Shown piece by piece: positions 25,603 through 32,654 of a DNA stretch of 53,785 nucleotides. Under the pieces are notes generated by a model. That model ran no database searches, was not told the DNA's origin, and was given only the letters and a program-made list of their open reading frames with translations. The DNA is from an uncultured Lachnospiraceae bacterium (GTDB lineage Bacteria; Bacillota; Clostridia; Lachnospirales; Lachnospiraceae). Each line of letters opens with the position of its first letter. Position 1 is the first letter of the stretch. Position numbers and translations under genes: made by a program. The stretch covers positions 1 through 53,785 of the forward strand of contig CAJUQJ010000028.1 of NCBI GenBank assembly GCA_910588215.1. The letters run 5' to 3'.

Positions 25603-25881
25603 TTATACCACTTTCACCTCTTTTTCAGAGGACTGCCTGCTGCCGCTCTTTTTCTTCCGGTATTTCTCCGGAAGATCCGGTACCGCATAGTAATGTGAAA
25701 GCTGCTCCTGCTCATTCGCATCGGCTGTATTTGCTTCGATCACTTTACTACGGACCACATTAACGTCTTTCGGAATATCCAGCATAACGCGGGTGTGATT
25801 CTTACTGCCGCCAAGGAAAACGATCTTGATATCATCTCCTATCATCAGATATTCTTCCGTGCTCACCGTCAGTCTTAACAT
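25603..25881 (-). CDS. csrA: CsrA-family translational regulator with C-terminal extension
   Basis: A 92-residue protein. The core aligns to CsrA: MLRLTV, LMIGDDIKIVFLGG (12-25), then LDIPKDVNVVR with R44, the key RNA-contact residue. CsrA dimers bind GGA in hairpin loops near ribosome sites; in Firmicutes they repress flagellin and are antagonised by FliW. Two odd points: the R6-R7 pair of the canonical first strand is V6-S7, and about 40 extra hydrophilic residues follow the core, ending in a Lys/Arg/Ser/Glu-rich tail. ATG 25881 has GGGAGG seven bases upstream. It stands between an invertible cassette and the flagellins; no fliW is in the window. Confidence 0.85.
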   Translation of the reverse strand: MLRLTVSTEEYLMIGDDIKIVFLGGSKNHTRVMLDIPKDVNVVRSKVIEANTADANEQEQLSHYYAVPDLPEKYRKKKSGSRQSSEKEVKVV

Positions 25882-25883
25882 CT

Positions 25884-25940
25884 TCACGCCTCCCGCAAAT
25901 TGCTTTTTCCCAAAACGTCACTCTTCCTGTCAAACGTCAT
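25884..25940 (-). CDS. 18-codon leader ORF upstream of csrA
   Basis: A short frame beginning MTFDRKSDVL and ending NLREA, whose stop lies two bases before the csrA ATG. It has its own good ribosome site (GGAGG six bases upstream, in a GGAGGACGGA run). The csrA ribosome site lies inside its last codons, which suggests translational coupling. Whether the peptide itself matters is unknown; the three GGA triplets could be CsrA contacts. Confidence 0.45.
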   Translation of the reverse strand: MTFDRKSDVLGKSNLREA

Positions 25941-25974
25941 ATCCGTCCTCCGAAAAACAGAGTATCTGTCTGCC

Positions 25975-26003
25975 ATGCAACAATTGTATAAGAAGTGTTG
26001 CAT
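25975..26003 (+). repeat. left recombination site of the invertible cassette
   Basis: A 29-bp site: half-sites ATGCAACAA and GTGTTGCAT around spacer TTGTATAAGAA. It is the reverse complement of the right site at 28 of 29 positions. It lies 34 bases upstream of the leader ORF and 93 bases upstream of csrA. Confidence 0.88.
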
Positions 26004-26022
26004 TGCTGCCATTTGTTATATT

Positions 26023-26092
26023 GTAAACTTACATCATACTCAGCCTGCCGCTTGGCCATCCAGGCCATGAAAGTCGAAGACTTTCATAGTAA
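26023..26092 (+). repeat. hairpin repeat ATGAAAGTC/GACTTTCAT, copy 1
   Basis: Begins GTAAACTTACATCATACTCA, contains CAGCCTGCCG and GGCCATCCA and ends with the hairpin ATGAAAGTC-GAA-GACTTTCAT. Related copies are at 31475-31555 and, reversed, 37738-37808. This copy lacks about 12 internal bases. It lies inside the invertible cassette just before the recombinase gene. Confidence 0.75.
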
Positions 26093-26133
26093 GGGAGACC
26101 CGAAGAAATCAGCACACAGAAAGGAGCATCATC

Positions 26134-26715
26134 ATGAGTACGACTTATCCTATTAAGAGTGAAGAAAAACTGAAAAAATTCAAAGAGTATTATCTATTCA
26201 TCAAACCTGTCTGCCGAAATTATGCCATGATCATATTAGGATTAAATACAGCATTTAGAATCGGCGACCTTCTAAATTTACAGTGGCGGGATGTATTCAG
26301 CGAGAAAAAAAACTGCTTCAAAGATCATATATGCATCACGGAACAGAAGACCGGAAAAGAGCGAAGTGTGGCAGTCAATGACAGTGTCTCAGACGCTCTG
26401 TACATTTTACGGGAAAAAGAAATCCATACGGCAGATGACAAGTATCTGTTCCAGAATGGAAGAAAATGCTCAGACCATCTCTCCCGCTCCCAGGCATTCC
26501 GTATCATCAAAGAAGCTGCCGAATATGCAGGATTAGAAGATCACATAAGCTGCCATTCTCTTAGAAAGACTTTCGGCTACCATGCCTGGAAGCAGGGCGT
26601 GCAGCCTGCCCTATTGATGGAATTGTACAATCATTCTTCCTATCGCGTAACCAAACAATACCTGTGCATTGAACAGGACGATAAAGACATGGTATATTTA
26701 ACGGTTCAGTTATAG
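26134..26715 (+). CDS. small tyrosine recombinase (DNA invertase)
   Basis: A 193-residue protein consisting almost only of the catalytic domain of tyrosine recombinases, like FimB/FimE-type invertases and unlike full phage integrases. Catalytic set: R42 in AFRIGDLLNLQW, K75 in TGKERS, H141-x-x-R144 in CHSLRK, H167 in YNHSS and nucleophile Y176 in TKQYL. AAAGGAG is seven bases before ATG. Inverted 29-bp sites lie on both sides, so it probably inverts the segment that encodes it. A GTCAG/CTGAC hairpin follows the stop. Its codons are richer in A and T than its neighbours, fitting acquisition. Confidence 0.9.
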   Translation: MSTTYPIKSEEKLKKFKEYYLFIKPVCRNYAMIILGLNTAFRIGDLLNLQWRDVFSEKKNCFKDHICITEQKTGKERSVAVNDSVSDALYILREKEIHTADDKYLFQNGRKCSDHLSRSQAFRIIKEAAEYAGLEDHISCHSLRKTFGYHAWKQGVQPALLMELYNHSSYRVTKQYLCIEQDDKDMVYLTVQL

Positions 26716-26733
26716 TCAGATTTTCTGACGTCG

Positions 26734-26761
26734 TTGACCATCAGATCATACAAAATATAAG
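26734..26761 (+). promoter_or_regulatory. sigma-A-like promoter in the cassette
   Basis: TTGACC (26734-26739), 16-base spacer, TATAAG (26756-26761), reading right toward the cassette edge. No gene lies in front of it in the present orientation. Confidence 0.5.
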
Positions 26762-26817
26762 AGCACTCTGTCTGAGTATTTTGCATCTGATTTTTTACAT
26801 TTTTTTAGAATATGACC

Positions 26818-26844
26818 TAAATTATTATGACATGGGTCCGATAT
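26818..26844 (+). promoter_or_regulatory. sigma-28 (flagellar) promoter at the cassette edge
   Basis: TAAA (26818-26821), exactly 15 bases, then TCCGATAT (26837-26844). The sigma-28/sigma-D consensus is TAAA-N15-GCCGATAA/T, so only one base of the core differs. It reads right, out of the cassette, ending 17 bases before the right recombination site. After inversion it would drive the leader ORF, csrA and flagellins. Confidence 0.78.
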
Positions 26845-26861
26845 ATATAATGTAAGTCAAA

Positions 26862-26890
26862 ATGCAACACTTCTTATACAAGTGTTGCAT
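26862..26890 (+). repeat. right recombination site of the invertible cassette
   Basis: Perfect 9-bp inverted half-sites ATGCAACAC and GTGTTGCAT around spacer TTCTTATACAA. The spacer is the exact reverse complement of that in the left site. Confidence 0.88.
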
Positions 26891-27013
26891 TTTTGTCTGC
26901 ATTTATCTAATAGAATATCCTAATAAAATCTTTTCATACCTTCTTACCATCCGGCTTTCAACCCATGCAGCACAATCTTTCTTCCACTGCTCCATCACAC
27001 TTTCCGGCCATTT

Positions 27014-27179
27014 CTAGTACTCCGTACTTGAAGTTCCTGTGCAAATTTTCGAGGATATTTTTTCGAGTGTACAAGTTCAGAAACGGAGGCGTAGCGGGCT
27101 ACGTTGAGTATTCTGGGCTTGTGCAATCGGGAAAATAGACCGAAATATTTGCACAAGGGTTTTCAGTACGGAGTACTAG
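27014..27179. mobile_element. 166-bp MITE-like element with CTAGTACTCCGTACT ends
   Basis: Perfect 15-bp terminal inverted repeats CTAGTACTCCGTACT / AGTACGGAGTACTAG, with an inner matching pair TGTGCAAAT / ATTTGCACA. No coding frame inside. A CTAG target duplication is possible if the ends are TACTCC/GGAGTA. Lone AGTACTCCGTA pieces occur at 163-173 and 34059-34071. Confidence 0.7.
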
Positions 27180-27212
27180 TATTCTCTGCATTCTCCCAGG
27201 CATAACACAAAT

Positions 27213-27244
27213 GAGCCCGGCTGCTTATTTAGCAGCCTGAGCTC
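27213..27244 (-). terminator. terminator of the phosphofructokinase gene
   Basis: GAGCCCGGCTGCT pairs with AGCAGCCTGAGCTC (imperfect), followed on the minus strand by ATTTGTG. It starts 35 bases after the stop. Confidence 0.65.
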
Positions 27245-27278
27245 ACCCACTTGCGTTCTTTATCTCTTTGATATCTTA

Positions 27279-28505
27279 TTATTTGCGTACCAGATGTCTC
27301 GGCAGGCCGTTCACGAACAGCGGCTGTAATTCGCCCATGATCAACGGTCTTGCATACTTCTCATAGCCTTCTGTCAAGCCCTTGCCGTCCTCTGTGATCC
27401 ACTCATCGGGAACGTTTCTCTCTACGTTAGCGATCGCGTGGATATCATATGCGCTTGTGCCGCACTGGTAAGGATCGTCACCGTTTCTGTCCAGCGTGAT
27501 CATCATGCCTGTCTTGCCTTCCTCTGCCGCCACAACTGCGTCATGACCTACCTGGAATGCCTCGTTGATATCTGTCAGGGAAGCCAGATGAGTCGCTGCT
27601 CTCTGCAGTGTAGAGAACTCAATGGCACGGGTCTTAAGGCCTGTCTCAGCAGCAATCTTGTCTGCCAGCATAACAGCCGTACCGGACATCTGCTTATGTC
27701 CGAATGCGTCTACTGCCACTTCTCTGCCGATCTCACATACATATCTGCCGTCTGCAACCTTAACACCCTCAGATACTGCGATCACAACGGAAGACTTCGT
27801 AGCTGCCAGTTCCTTCACGTCAGCAACAAACTTATCGATGTCAAATACTCTTTCCGGAAGGTAGATCGCATCACATCCCTGGCAGTCATCACCCTTCGCC
27901 AGAGCTGCTGCTGCGGTCAGCCAGCCAGCATTACGGCCCATGATCTCTACGATACATACGGTAGGCTTCTTCGCGCCGAAGGACTCGTTGTCACGAATAA
28001 TCTCTTTCAGGGAAGTTGCGATATATTTCGCTGCGGAACCGTATCCGGGGCAGTGGTCTGTCACCGGCAGATCGTTATCGATGGTCTTCGGAACACCCAT
28101 GAATCTCTGCGGCTTGTTGTGTGCTGCTGCGTAGTCGGACAGCATCTTAACGGTATCCATGGAATCGTTACCGCCTGCATAGAACAGACATTCGATATCA
28201 TGCTTCTCCATGATCTCGAATACCTTCTCATATACATCTTCATGTCCTTCAATCTTCGGCATTTTAAAACGACAAGAACCAAGGAATGCAGAAGGAGTTC
28301 TCTTCAACAGCTCGATTCCGGTCTCGTCATTCAGATACTCACCCAGATCGATCATCTTATCTTCCAGGAATCCCTCGATACCGTGAACCATACCATAAAT
28401 CTTCTTAACACCCAGCTTCTTGGCAGCAGCATAAACGCCTGCTACGGAAGAATTGATCACGGCTGTAGGGCCGCCAGACTGACCAACAACAATATTTCCT
28501 TTCAT
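27279..28505 (-). CDS. pfp: 6-phosphofructokinase, PPi-dependent type
   Basis: A 408-residue phosphofructokinase (fructose-6-phosphate to fructose-1,6-bisphosphate). The substrate motif is PKTIDND (139-145) and the donor motif GGNDS (111-115). ATP-dependent enzymes have PGTIDND and GGDGS; Lys in the first and Asp at the Gly104 position (D114) are the known marks of pyrophosphate dependence. MGRNAGW (189-195) contacts the substrate. The length also fits PPi enzymes rather than the 320-residue ATP form. AAAGGAG is six bases before ATG. Single-gene unit with its own promoter and terminator. Confidence 0.9.
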   Translation of the reverse strand: MKGNIVVGQSGGPTAVINSSVAGVYAAAKKLGVKKIYGMVHGIEGFLEDKMIDLGEYLNDETGIELLKRTPSAFLGSCRFKMPKIEGHEDVYEKVFEIMEKHDIECLFYAGGNDSMDTVKMLSDYAAAHNKPQRFMGVPKTIDNDLPVTDHCPGYGSAAKYIATSLKEIIRDNESFGAKKPTVCIVEIMGRNAGWLTAAAALAKGDDCQGCDAIYLPERVFDIDKFVADVKELAATKSSVVIAVSEGVKVADGRYVCEIGREVAVDAFGHKQMSGTAVMLADKIAAETGLKTRAIEFSTLQRAATHLASLTDINEAFQVGHDAVVAAEEGKTGMMITLDRNGDDPYQCGTSAYDIHAIANVERNVPDEWITEDGKGLTEGYEKYARPLIMGELQPLFVNGLPRHLVRK

Positions 28506-28544
28506 CTTCTCTCTCCTTTAATATAATAGTCTCTACGTTACGCC

Positions 28545-28570
28545 ATCCGGTATTTATAAACTTACCGGAT
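28545..28570 (-). promoter_or_regulatory. 5'-end stem-loop of the phosphofructokinase transcript
   Basis: ATCCGGTA / TACCGGAT with a ten-base loop, beginning within a few bases of the start predicted from the promoter at 28580-28608. A hairpin at the very 5' end often stabilises mRNA. Confidence 0.5.
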
Positions 28571-28579
28571 ATCAACAAG

Positions 28580-28608
28580 ATTATACCAAATAAATCCAGA
28601 CAAGACAA
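28580..28608 (-). promoter_or_regulatory. sigma-A promoter of the phosphofructokinase gene
   Basis: Minus-strand TTGTCT (28603-28608), 17-base spacer, perfect TATAAT (28580-28585). It starts 12 bases downstream of the reconstructed original truA stop. Confidence 0.75.
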
Positions 28609-28648
28609 GCCGCTATCTGCTAATGCATATGTGCATCAACACATGATT

Positions 28649-28858
28649 GTTACAGTTCACGGCCTAACCGGCCGCAAACTGTAACGCATCCAGCCCATTC
28701 CAAATGTCTACGTTCCACTCCGGTCGGCGCTTAGCAAACGTCCCCCGGACGTTTAGCGCCCTTCGGCGAGAGGCTGGATGCCTGAAACCGTAAAATTATC
28801 GGCGAGTACTACGTACTCAATGCCCTGCAGCAAGGTGCAGGGCACCGTGAATTGTAAC
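28649..28858. mobile_element. 210-bp MITE-like element inserted in the end of truA
   Basis: Terminal inverted repeats GTTACAGTTCACGG / CCGTGAATTGTAAC (13 of 14). The 9-bp sequence CACATGATT stands on both sides (28640-28648 and 28859-28867), a target duplication. Inside are nested inverted repeats: GCATCCAGCC/GGCTGGATGC, AAACGTCC/GGACGTTT and CCCTGCA/TGCAGGG. No gene inside. A nearly identical core is present reversed at 32723-32912. Confidence 0.88.
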
Positions 28859-29621
28859 CACATGATTCTACGATCTGCTCATCAGCTAAATATTCGATTT
28901 GTACCAAAGTGAGTCCACAGGCCGGTGCGGTCGGTCCCGCTGCCTGCCTGTCCCTTGCTTTCAGGATCTGCTCAACCGCCTCCGGCTCAATATGTCCTCT
29001 GCCTGCCTCCATCAATGTTCCGGCAATGATCCTCACCATATTATACAGAAATCCTCTGCCGGTCACGCGGATTGCGATTTCTCTTCCCTCAGCCGACACA
29101 TGCAGGGAGTCAATCCGGCGCACCGTTGATTCCACCTGTGCTTCCGTATTACAAAAACTCTTAAAGTCATGCTCTCCCACCAAGTATGCCGCTGCTTTCT
29201 GCATCCGTGTTACGTCCATCGGTACGTAAGTAAAATAAGAATACAGCCGCTTTACCGGCATCGGGAACGGCGCACAATAAATTCTATATTCGTACGTCTT
29301 ACGGCTCGCGATATGCCGCGGATGAAATGAAGTGTCAACTTCCTCAGATTTCTGTATCCTGATATCCTCCGGCAGTCTGCGGTTCAGGGCATATACTATC
29401 TTCTCCGCAGGAATATGTGTCTTCGTATCAAATACGGCGACGTTCCCCATGGCATGGACTCCCGAGTCCGTCCGGCTCGCACCGGTCACTGCCACATCCT
29501 CTCCCAGAAGCTCAGAAAGGCATCTGTTCAAGATGCCTTCAATCGTCTCTCCATTCGGCTGCACCTGCCACCCGCGGTAATTCGTTCCGTCATAGGCTAC
29601 AGTTAACATAACTCTTTTCAT
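28809..29621 (-). CDS. truA: tRNA pseudouridine synthase A, C-terminus altered by insertion
   Basis: A 270-residue enzyme that makes pseudouridine at positions 38-40 of tRNA anticodon stems. Catalytic D52 is in GASRTDSGVHA; KTYEYRIY and the GRGFLYNMVR block are typical. ATG 29621 has AAAGGA ten bases upstream. The last 16 residues (GYNSRCPAPCCRALST) are encoded by the MITE; removing it restores the frame EQIVESC-VDAHMH-stop at 28620. The core ends well before this tail, so the enzyme is probably active. It follows the EcfT gene, as in many Firmicutes. Confidence 0.92.
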   Translation of the reverse strand: MKRVMLTVAYDGTNYRGWQVQPNGETIEGILNRCLSELLGEDVAVTGASRTDSGVHAMGNVAVFDTKTHIPAEKIVYALNRRLPEDIRIQKSEEVDTSFHPRHIASRKTYEYRIYCAPFPMPVKRLYSYFTYVPMDVTRMQKAAAYLVGEHDFKSFCNTEAQVESTVRRIDSLHVSAEGREIAIRVTGRGFLYNMVRIIAGTLMEAGRGHIEPEAVEQILKARDRQAAGPTAPACGLTLVQIEYLADEQIVESCGYNSRCPAPCCRALST

Positions 29622-29709
29622 ATACAGCATTTCCTTTCAAGGCGGACTGCCTGACTGTTCTCGTCCTCTCATTCGCCCGCTGCATCGGCATGCACGATCA
29701 ACTTCCGTT

Positions 29710-30510
29710 CTACAGATAAATCCCGATCACAATACATACTGCAAAATACGCTGCCAACACACCGTAAGCTATCCGGTCCCTTCCCGCATATTTTAACGGC
29801 TTCATCTTTGTCCTGTGTTCGCCGCCCCGATAGCATCTGGCCTCCATCGCCATTGCCAGATCATTTGCCCTGCGGAATGCCGAAATAAACAGCGGAACGA
29901 GAAGCGGTACCATAGCTTTCGCCTTCTTGATCAGATTACCGCTTTCAAAGTCGGCCCCTCTGGCAATCTGCGCCTTCATGATCTTATCCGTCTCCTCCAA
30001 CAGGATCGGAATAAAACGCAGCGCGATCGACATCATCATTGCCACCTCATGCACCGGAACCTTAAATACTTTGAGCGGCTTCATCAATTTCTCCATCGCA
30101 TCCGTCAGACTGTTCGGTGTCGTCGTCAAAGTCATGATAGAAGATCCGACGATCAAAAAGGATAACCGCACCGCCATCGTCACCGCTGTCTGCAGGCCTT
30201 CTTTCGTTATCCGTATCTTCCAGACTGATACCAGCACTTCCCCCGGTGTCAGGAACAGATTAAACACCACTGTGATCAACAAAATAAAGACGATCGCCCT
30301 CATTCCTTTTATCATATACTTAAAAGGAACCTTGGACAATTTGATCGATACAGCCAGAAAAATTGCCGCTATGGCATACCCGACCCAGCTCTTGACGACA
30401 AAAAGTGAAATAATAAAACAAATTGTAGCTATCAATTTTACCCGCGGGTCCAATTTATGGATAACGGAATCCGTCTGATAATACTGGCCCAAAGTAATAT
30501 CTCGTAACAT
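29710..30510 (-). CDS. ecfT: energy-coupling factor transporter transmembrane protein
   Basis: A 266-residue membrane protein, the T component of ECF vitamin importers. It links exchangeable substrate-binding S proteins to the EcfA1/A2 ATPases. About five hydrophobic segments occur, with the coupling-helix motifs ARG (in AQIARGADFES) and ARCYRGGEHRTK near the end. AAAGGA lies seven bases before ATG. No S component is nearby, as usual for the shared group II module. Confidence 0.93.
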   Translation of the reverse strand: MLRDITLGQYYQTDSVIHKLDPRVKLIATICFIISLFVVKSWVGYAIAAIFLAVSIKLSKVPFKYMIKGMRAIVFILLITVVFNLFLTPGEVLVSVWKIRITKEGLQTAVTMAVRLSFLIVGSSIMTLTTTPNSLTDAMEKLMKPLKVFKVPVHEVAMMMSIALRFIPILLEETDKIMKAQIARGADFESGNLIKKAKAMVPLLVPLFISAFRRANDLAMAMEARCYRGGEHRTKMKPLKYAGRDRIAYGVLAAYFAVCIVIGIYL

Positions 30511-30534
30511 ATCCTCTTCCTTTCATGCTATTGA

Positions 30535-31389
30535 TCAGCGGCCGCTTCCAAGCACACGCAGAATCTCTTCTTTCGCCTCAGCGATCGTCGTAACATCGGT
30601 GCGCACCGGCATCCCTTTCTTACTGAGTGCCTGCATGATATAAGTCACCTGCGGCGCCGCCAGACCTACTTCTTCCAATTCTTTGTAATGCTTAAAAACT
30701 TCCCTTGGCATGTCATCAAACATGACCGATCCTTGATTCATGACAATAATGCGCTCGACATACTTGGCTACATCTTCCATGCTGTGCGATACCAGAATAA
30801 CGGTAATACCCGTCTCCTCTTTCAGCTTTGCAATCTGGTCTAATATCTCATCTCTTCCCTTAGGATCCAATCCGGCCGTAGGCTCATCCAGAACAAGAAT
30901 CTCCGGCTTCATAGCCAGTACTCCTGCGATCGCCACTCTGCGCTTCTGTCCGCCGGACAGATCGAAGGGCGATTGATAGAAATAGTCATCCTCCAGACCG
31001 ACCTGCTTTAAAGCTGCATAAGCCCGCAGTTCCGTTTCCTGTCTGGACAGACCAAGGTTCTTCGGCCCAAAGCAGACATCCGAAAAGACATCAATCTCAA
31101 ACAGCTGATGTTCCGGATACTGGAACACCAATCCCACCTTACTACGCAGTTTCTTCTTATCATAATCCTGCGCATGTATATCTTCCCCGTTAAAATATAT
31201 GCTGCCGCTCGACGGCTTGATCAAACCGTTGAGATGTTGTACCAGCGTAGACTTACCCGAACCTGTATGTCCGATCAGTCCTATAAACTGCCCATCCGGA
31301 ATCAAAAGATTAATATCCTTCAAAGCATGAACCGCAAGAGACGTATCACTTCCATATATATAATTGACATGATCCAATATGATCGACAT
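30535..31389 (-). CDS. ecfA2: ECF transporter ATPase A2
   Basis: A 284-residue ABC ATPase. Walker A is GHTGSGKST, signature LSGGQKRRVAIAG, Walker B ILVLDEPTAGLDP, switch His in VILVSHSM. It forms a heterodimer with EcfA1 under EcfT. ATG 31389 has GGAGG five bases upstream; the longer frame starts inside that site. 24 bases separate it from ecfT. Confidence 0.93.
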   Translation of the reverse strand: MSIILDHVNYIYGSDTSLAVHALKDINLLIPDGQFIGLIGHTGSGKSTLVQHLNGLIKPSSGSIYFNGEDIHAQDYDKKKLRSKVGLVFQYPEHQLFEIDVFSDVCFGPKNLGLSRQETELRAYAALKQVGLEDDYFYQSPFDLSGGQKRRVAIAGVLAMKPEILVLDEPTAGLDPKGRDEILDQIAKLKEETGITVILVSHSMEDVAKYVERIIVMNQGSVMFDDMPREVFKHYKELEEVGLAAPQVTYIMQALSKKGMPVRTDVTTIAEAKEEILRVLGSGR

Positions 31390-31474
31390 TCTTTCCTCCA
31401 TACCAGAGCGCTTTTTGTAGACTCACAGAGTCCGCAGTGTAATGCGTACTCCTGATTGACAGGTTACTTCTACA

Positions 31475-31555
31475 GTAAACTTACATCATACTCAGCCTGC
31501 CGTCGGGCGGCCGCATGGCCATCCATGCTATGAAAGTCAAAGACTTTCATAGTAA
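31475..31555 (+). repeat. hairpin repeat ATGAAAGTC/GACTTTCAT, copy 2
   Basis: The fullest copy: GTAAACTTACATCATACTCA, CAGCCTGCCGTCGGGCGGCC, GGCCATCCATGCT, then the hairpin TATGAAAGTC-AAA-GACTTTCATA. It lies between ecfA1 and ecfA2, genes that are normally adjacent or overlapping. Confidence 0.8.
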
Positions 31556-31634
31556 ATTAATACAATATATTACTCCTTCATTCACCAATCAGCTTTGCAA
31601 CTCATTGTCTGCGGATATTGATTCAGAGATTGCC

Positions 31635-32498
31635 TTAATGCTTGTGCTTTTGTGCATGCTCTAACGCCTGCGTCAATTCTTCTACCGTCAAAATACCGGC
31701 CGGCAGATCAACGCCGCTTTTCTTTAATTCATGGGCAAGTAAAGTCACCTGTGGGACATCTAATCGAAGCTGCTTCAACTTCTCGACTTGTGAAAATATT
31801 TCCCTCGGCGTTCCCTGCATCGCAACTTTACCTTTATCCATAACAAAAACCTTATCCGCATGGATGATCTCTTCCATATAATGCGTGATCAGTAGCACCG
31901 TGATCCCCTCCACATCATTCAGGGCGCGCACGGCACGCACCACTTCTCTGCGTCCGTTCGGATCAAGCATCGCCGTCGGCTCATCCAGGATGATACACTT
32001 CGGATGCATAGCGATCACCCCCGCGATGGAAACTCTTTGCTTCTGTCCGCCGGACAATTTATTGGGGGAAAACTTCCGGTACTGATACATACCAACTGCT
32101 TTCAGGCTCTCCTCCACCCGCTCCCAGATCTCATCTGTAGGAACACCCATATTCTCCGGCCCAAATCCCACATCTTCCTCAACGACCTGCCCTATGATCT
32201 GATTATCCGGATTCTGAAAGACCATGCCGGCTTCCTGCCTGATGTTCCACAGGTCCTTGTCCTCCCTCGTATCCATGCCGTCTACCCATACGCTTCCTTC
32301 CGTAGGATAGAGAATGGCATTGATATGCTTAGCCAGTGTAGACTTTCCTGACCCATTATGCCCCAGGATCGCAACAAATTCACCCTTCTGTACATCCAGA
32401 TCAACCTCATCCACAGCACGGGTAATGCCCTCTACATTGCCTTCTTCGTCACGTCTGATATATTCAAAAACCAACCGGTCCGTCTTGATGATCCCCAT
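31635..32498 (-). CDS. ecfA1: ECF transporter ATPase A1
   Basis: A 287-residue ABC ATPase with Walker A GHNGSGKST, signature LSGGQKQRVSIAG, Walker B CIILDEPTAMLDP and LITHYME switch. First gene of ecfA1-ecfA2-ecfT-truA, driven by the promoter at 32655-32683. The gap to ecfA2 is 245 bases because of a repeat. In relatives this group follows rplQ directly; here two genes and a MITE intervene. Confidence 0.93.
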   Translation of the reverse strand: MGIIKTDRLVFEYIRRDEEGNVEGITRAVDEVDLDVQKGEFVAILGHNGSGKSTLAKHINAILYPTEGSVWVDGMDTREDKDLWNIRQEAGMVFQNPDNQIIGQVVEEDVGFGPENMGVPTDEIWERVEESLKAVGMYQYRKFSPNKLSGGQKQRVSIAGVIAMHPKCIILDEPTAMLDPNGRREVVRAVRALNDVEGITVLLITHYMEEIIHADKVFVMDKGKVAMQGTPREIFSQVEKLKQLRLDVPQVTLLAHELKKSGVDLPAGILTVEELTQALEHAQKHKH

Positions 32499-32654
32499 CT
32501 GTTATCTTTCCCTCTTATCCTTGCATCTCCGATCACTGTGCTCCACACCGCCTCAGCACAGACCCGCCATGATGCTTCATTGCAGTCCGCAGTCGATGTC
32601 AGTTAGTTAAGTCGGTACATAGCGTCTGCCATTAGCGCCAAAACTTTCCGTTCT

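Larger units (their letters stand above)
25975..26890. mobile_element. self-contained invertible DNA cassette (recombinase plus outward promoter)
   Basis: A 916-bp segment bounded by inverted 29-bp sites with oppositely oriented 11-bp spacers. Such sites, with a tyrosine recombinase gene between them, predict inversion of the 858 bp inside. The content is one recombinase gene, a dispersed hairpin repeat and two outward promoters at the right end (sigma-A-like 26734-26761, sigma-28-like 26818-26844). In the present orientation the promoters face a gene-free stretch; in the other they would face csrA and the flagellin genes. Inversion itself is inferred. Confidence 0.8.

Noticed and set aside
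25975..26890. Integrative element or prophage remnant at the recombinase
   Set aside because: No other mobile genes, excisionase or tRNA target; inverted sites of opposite orientation predict inversion, not excision.
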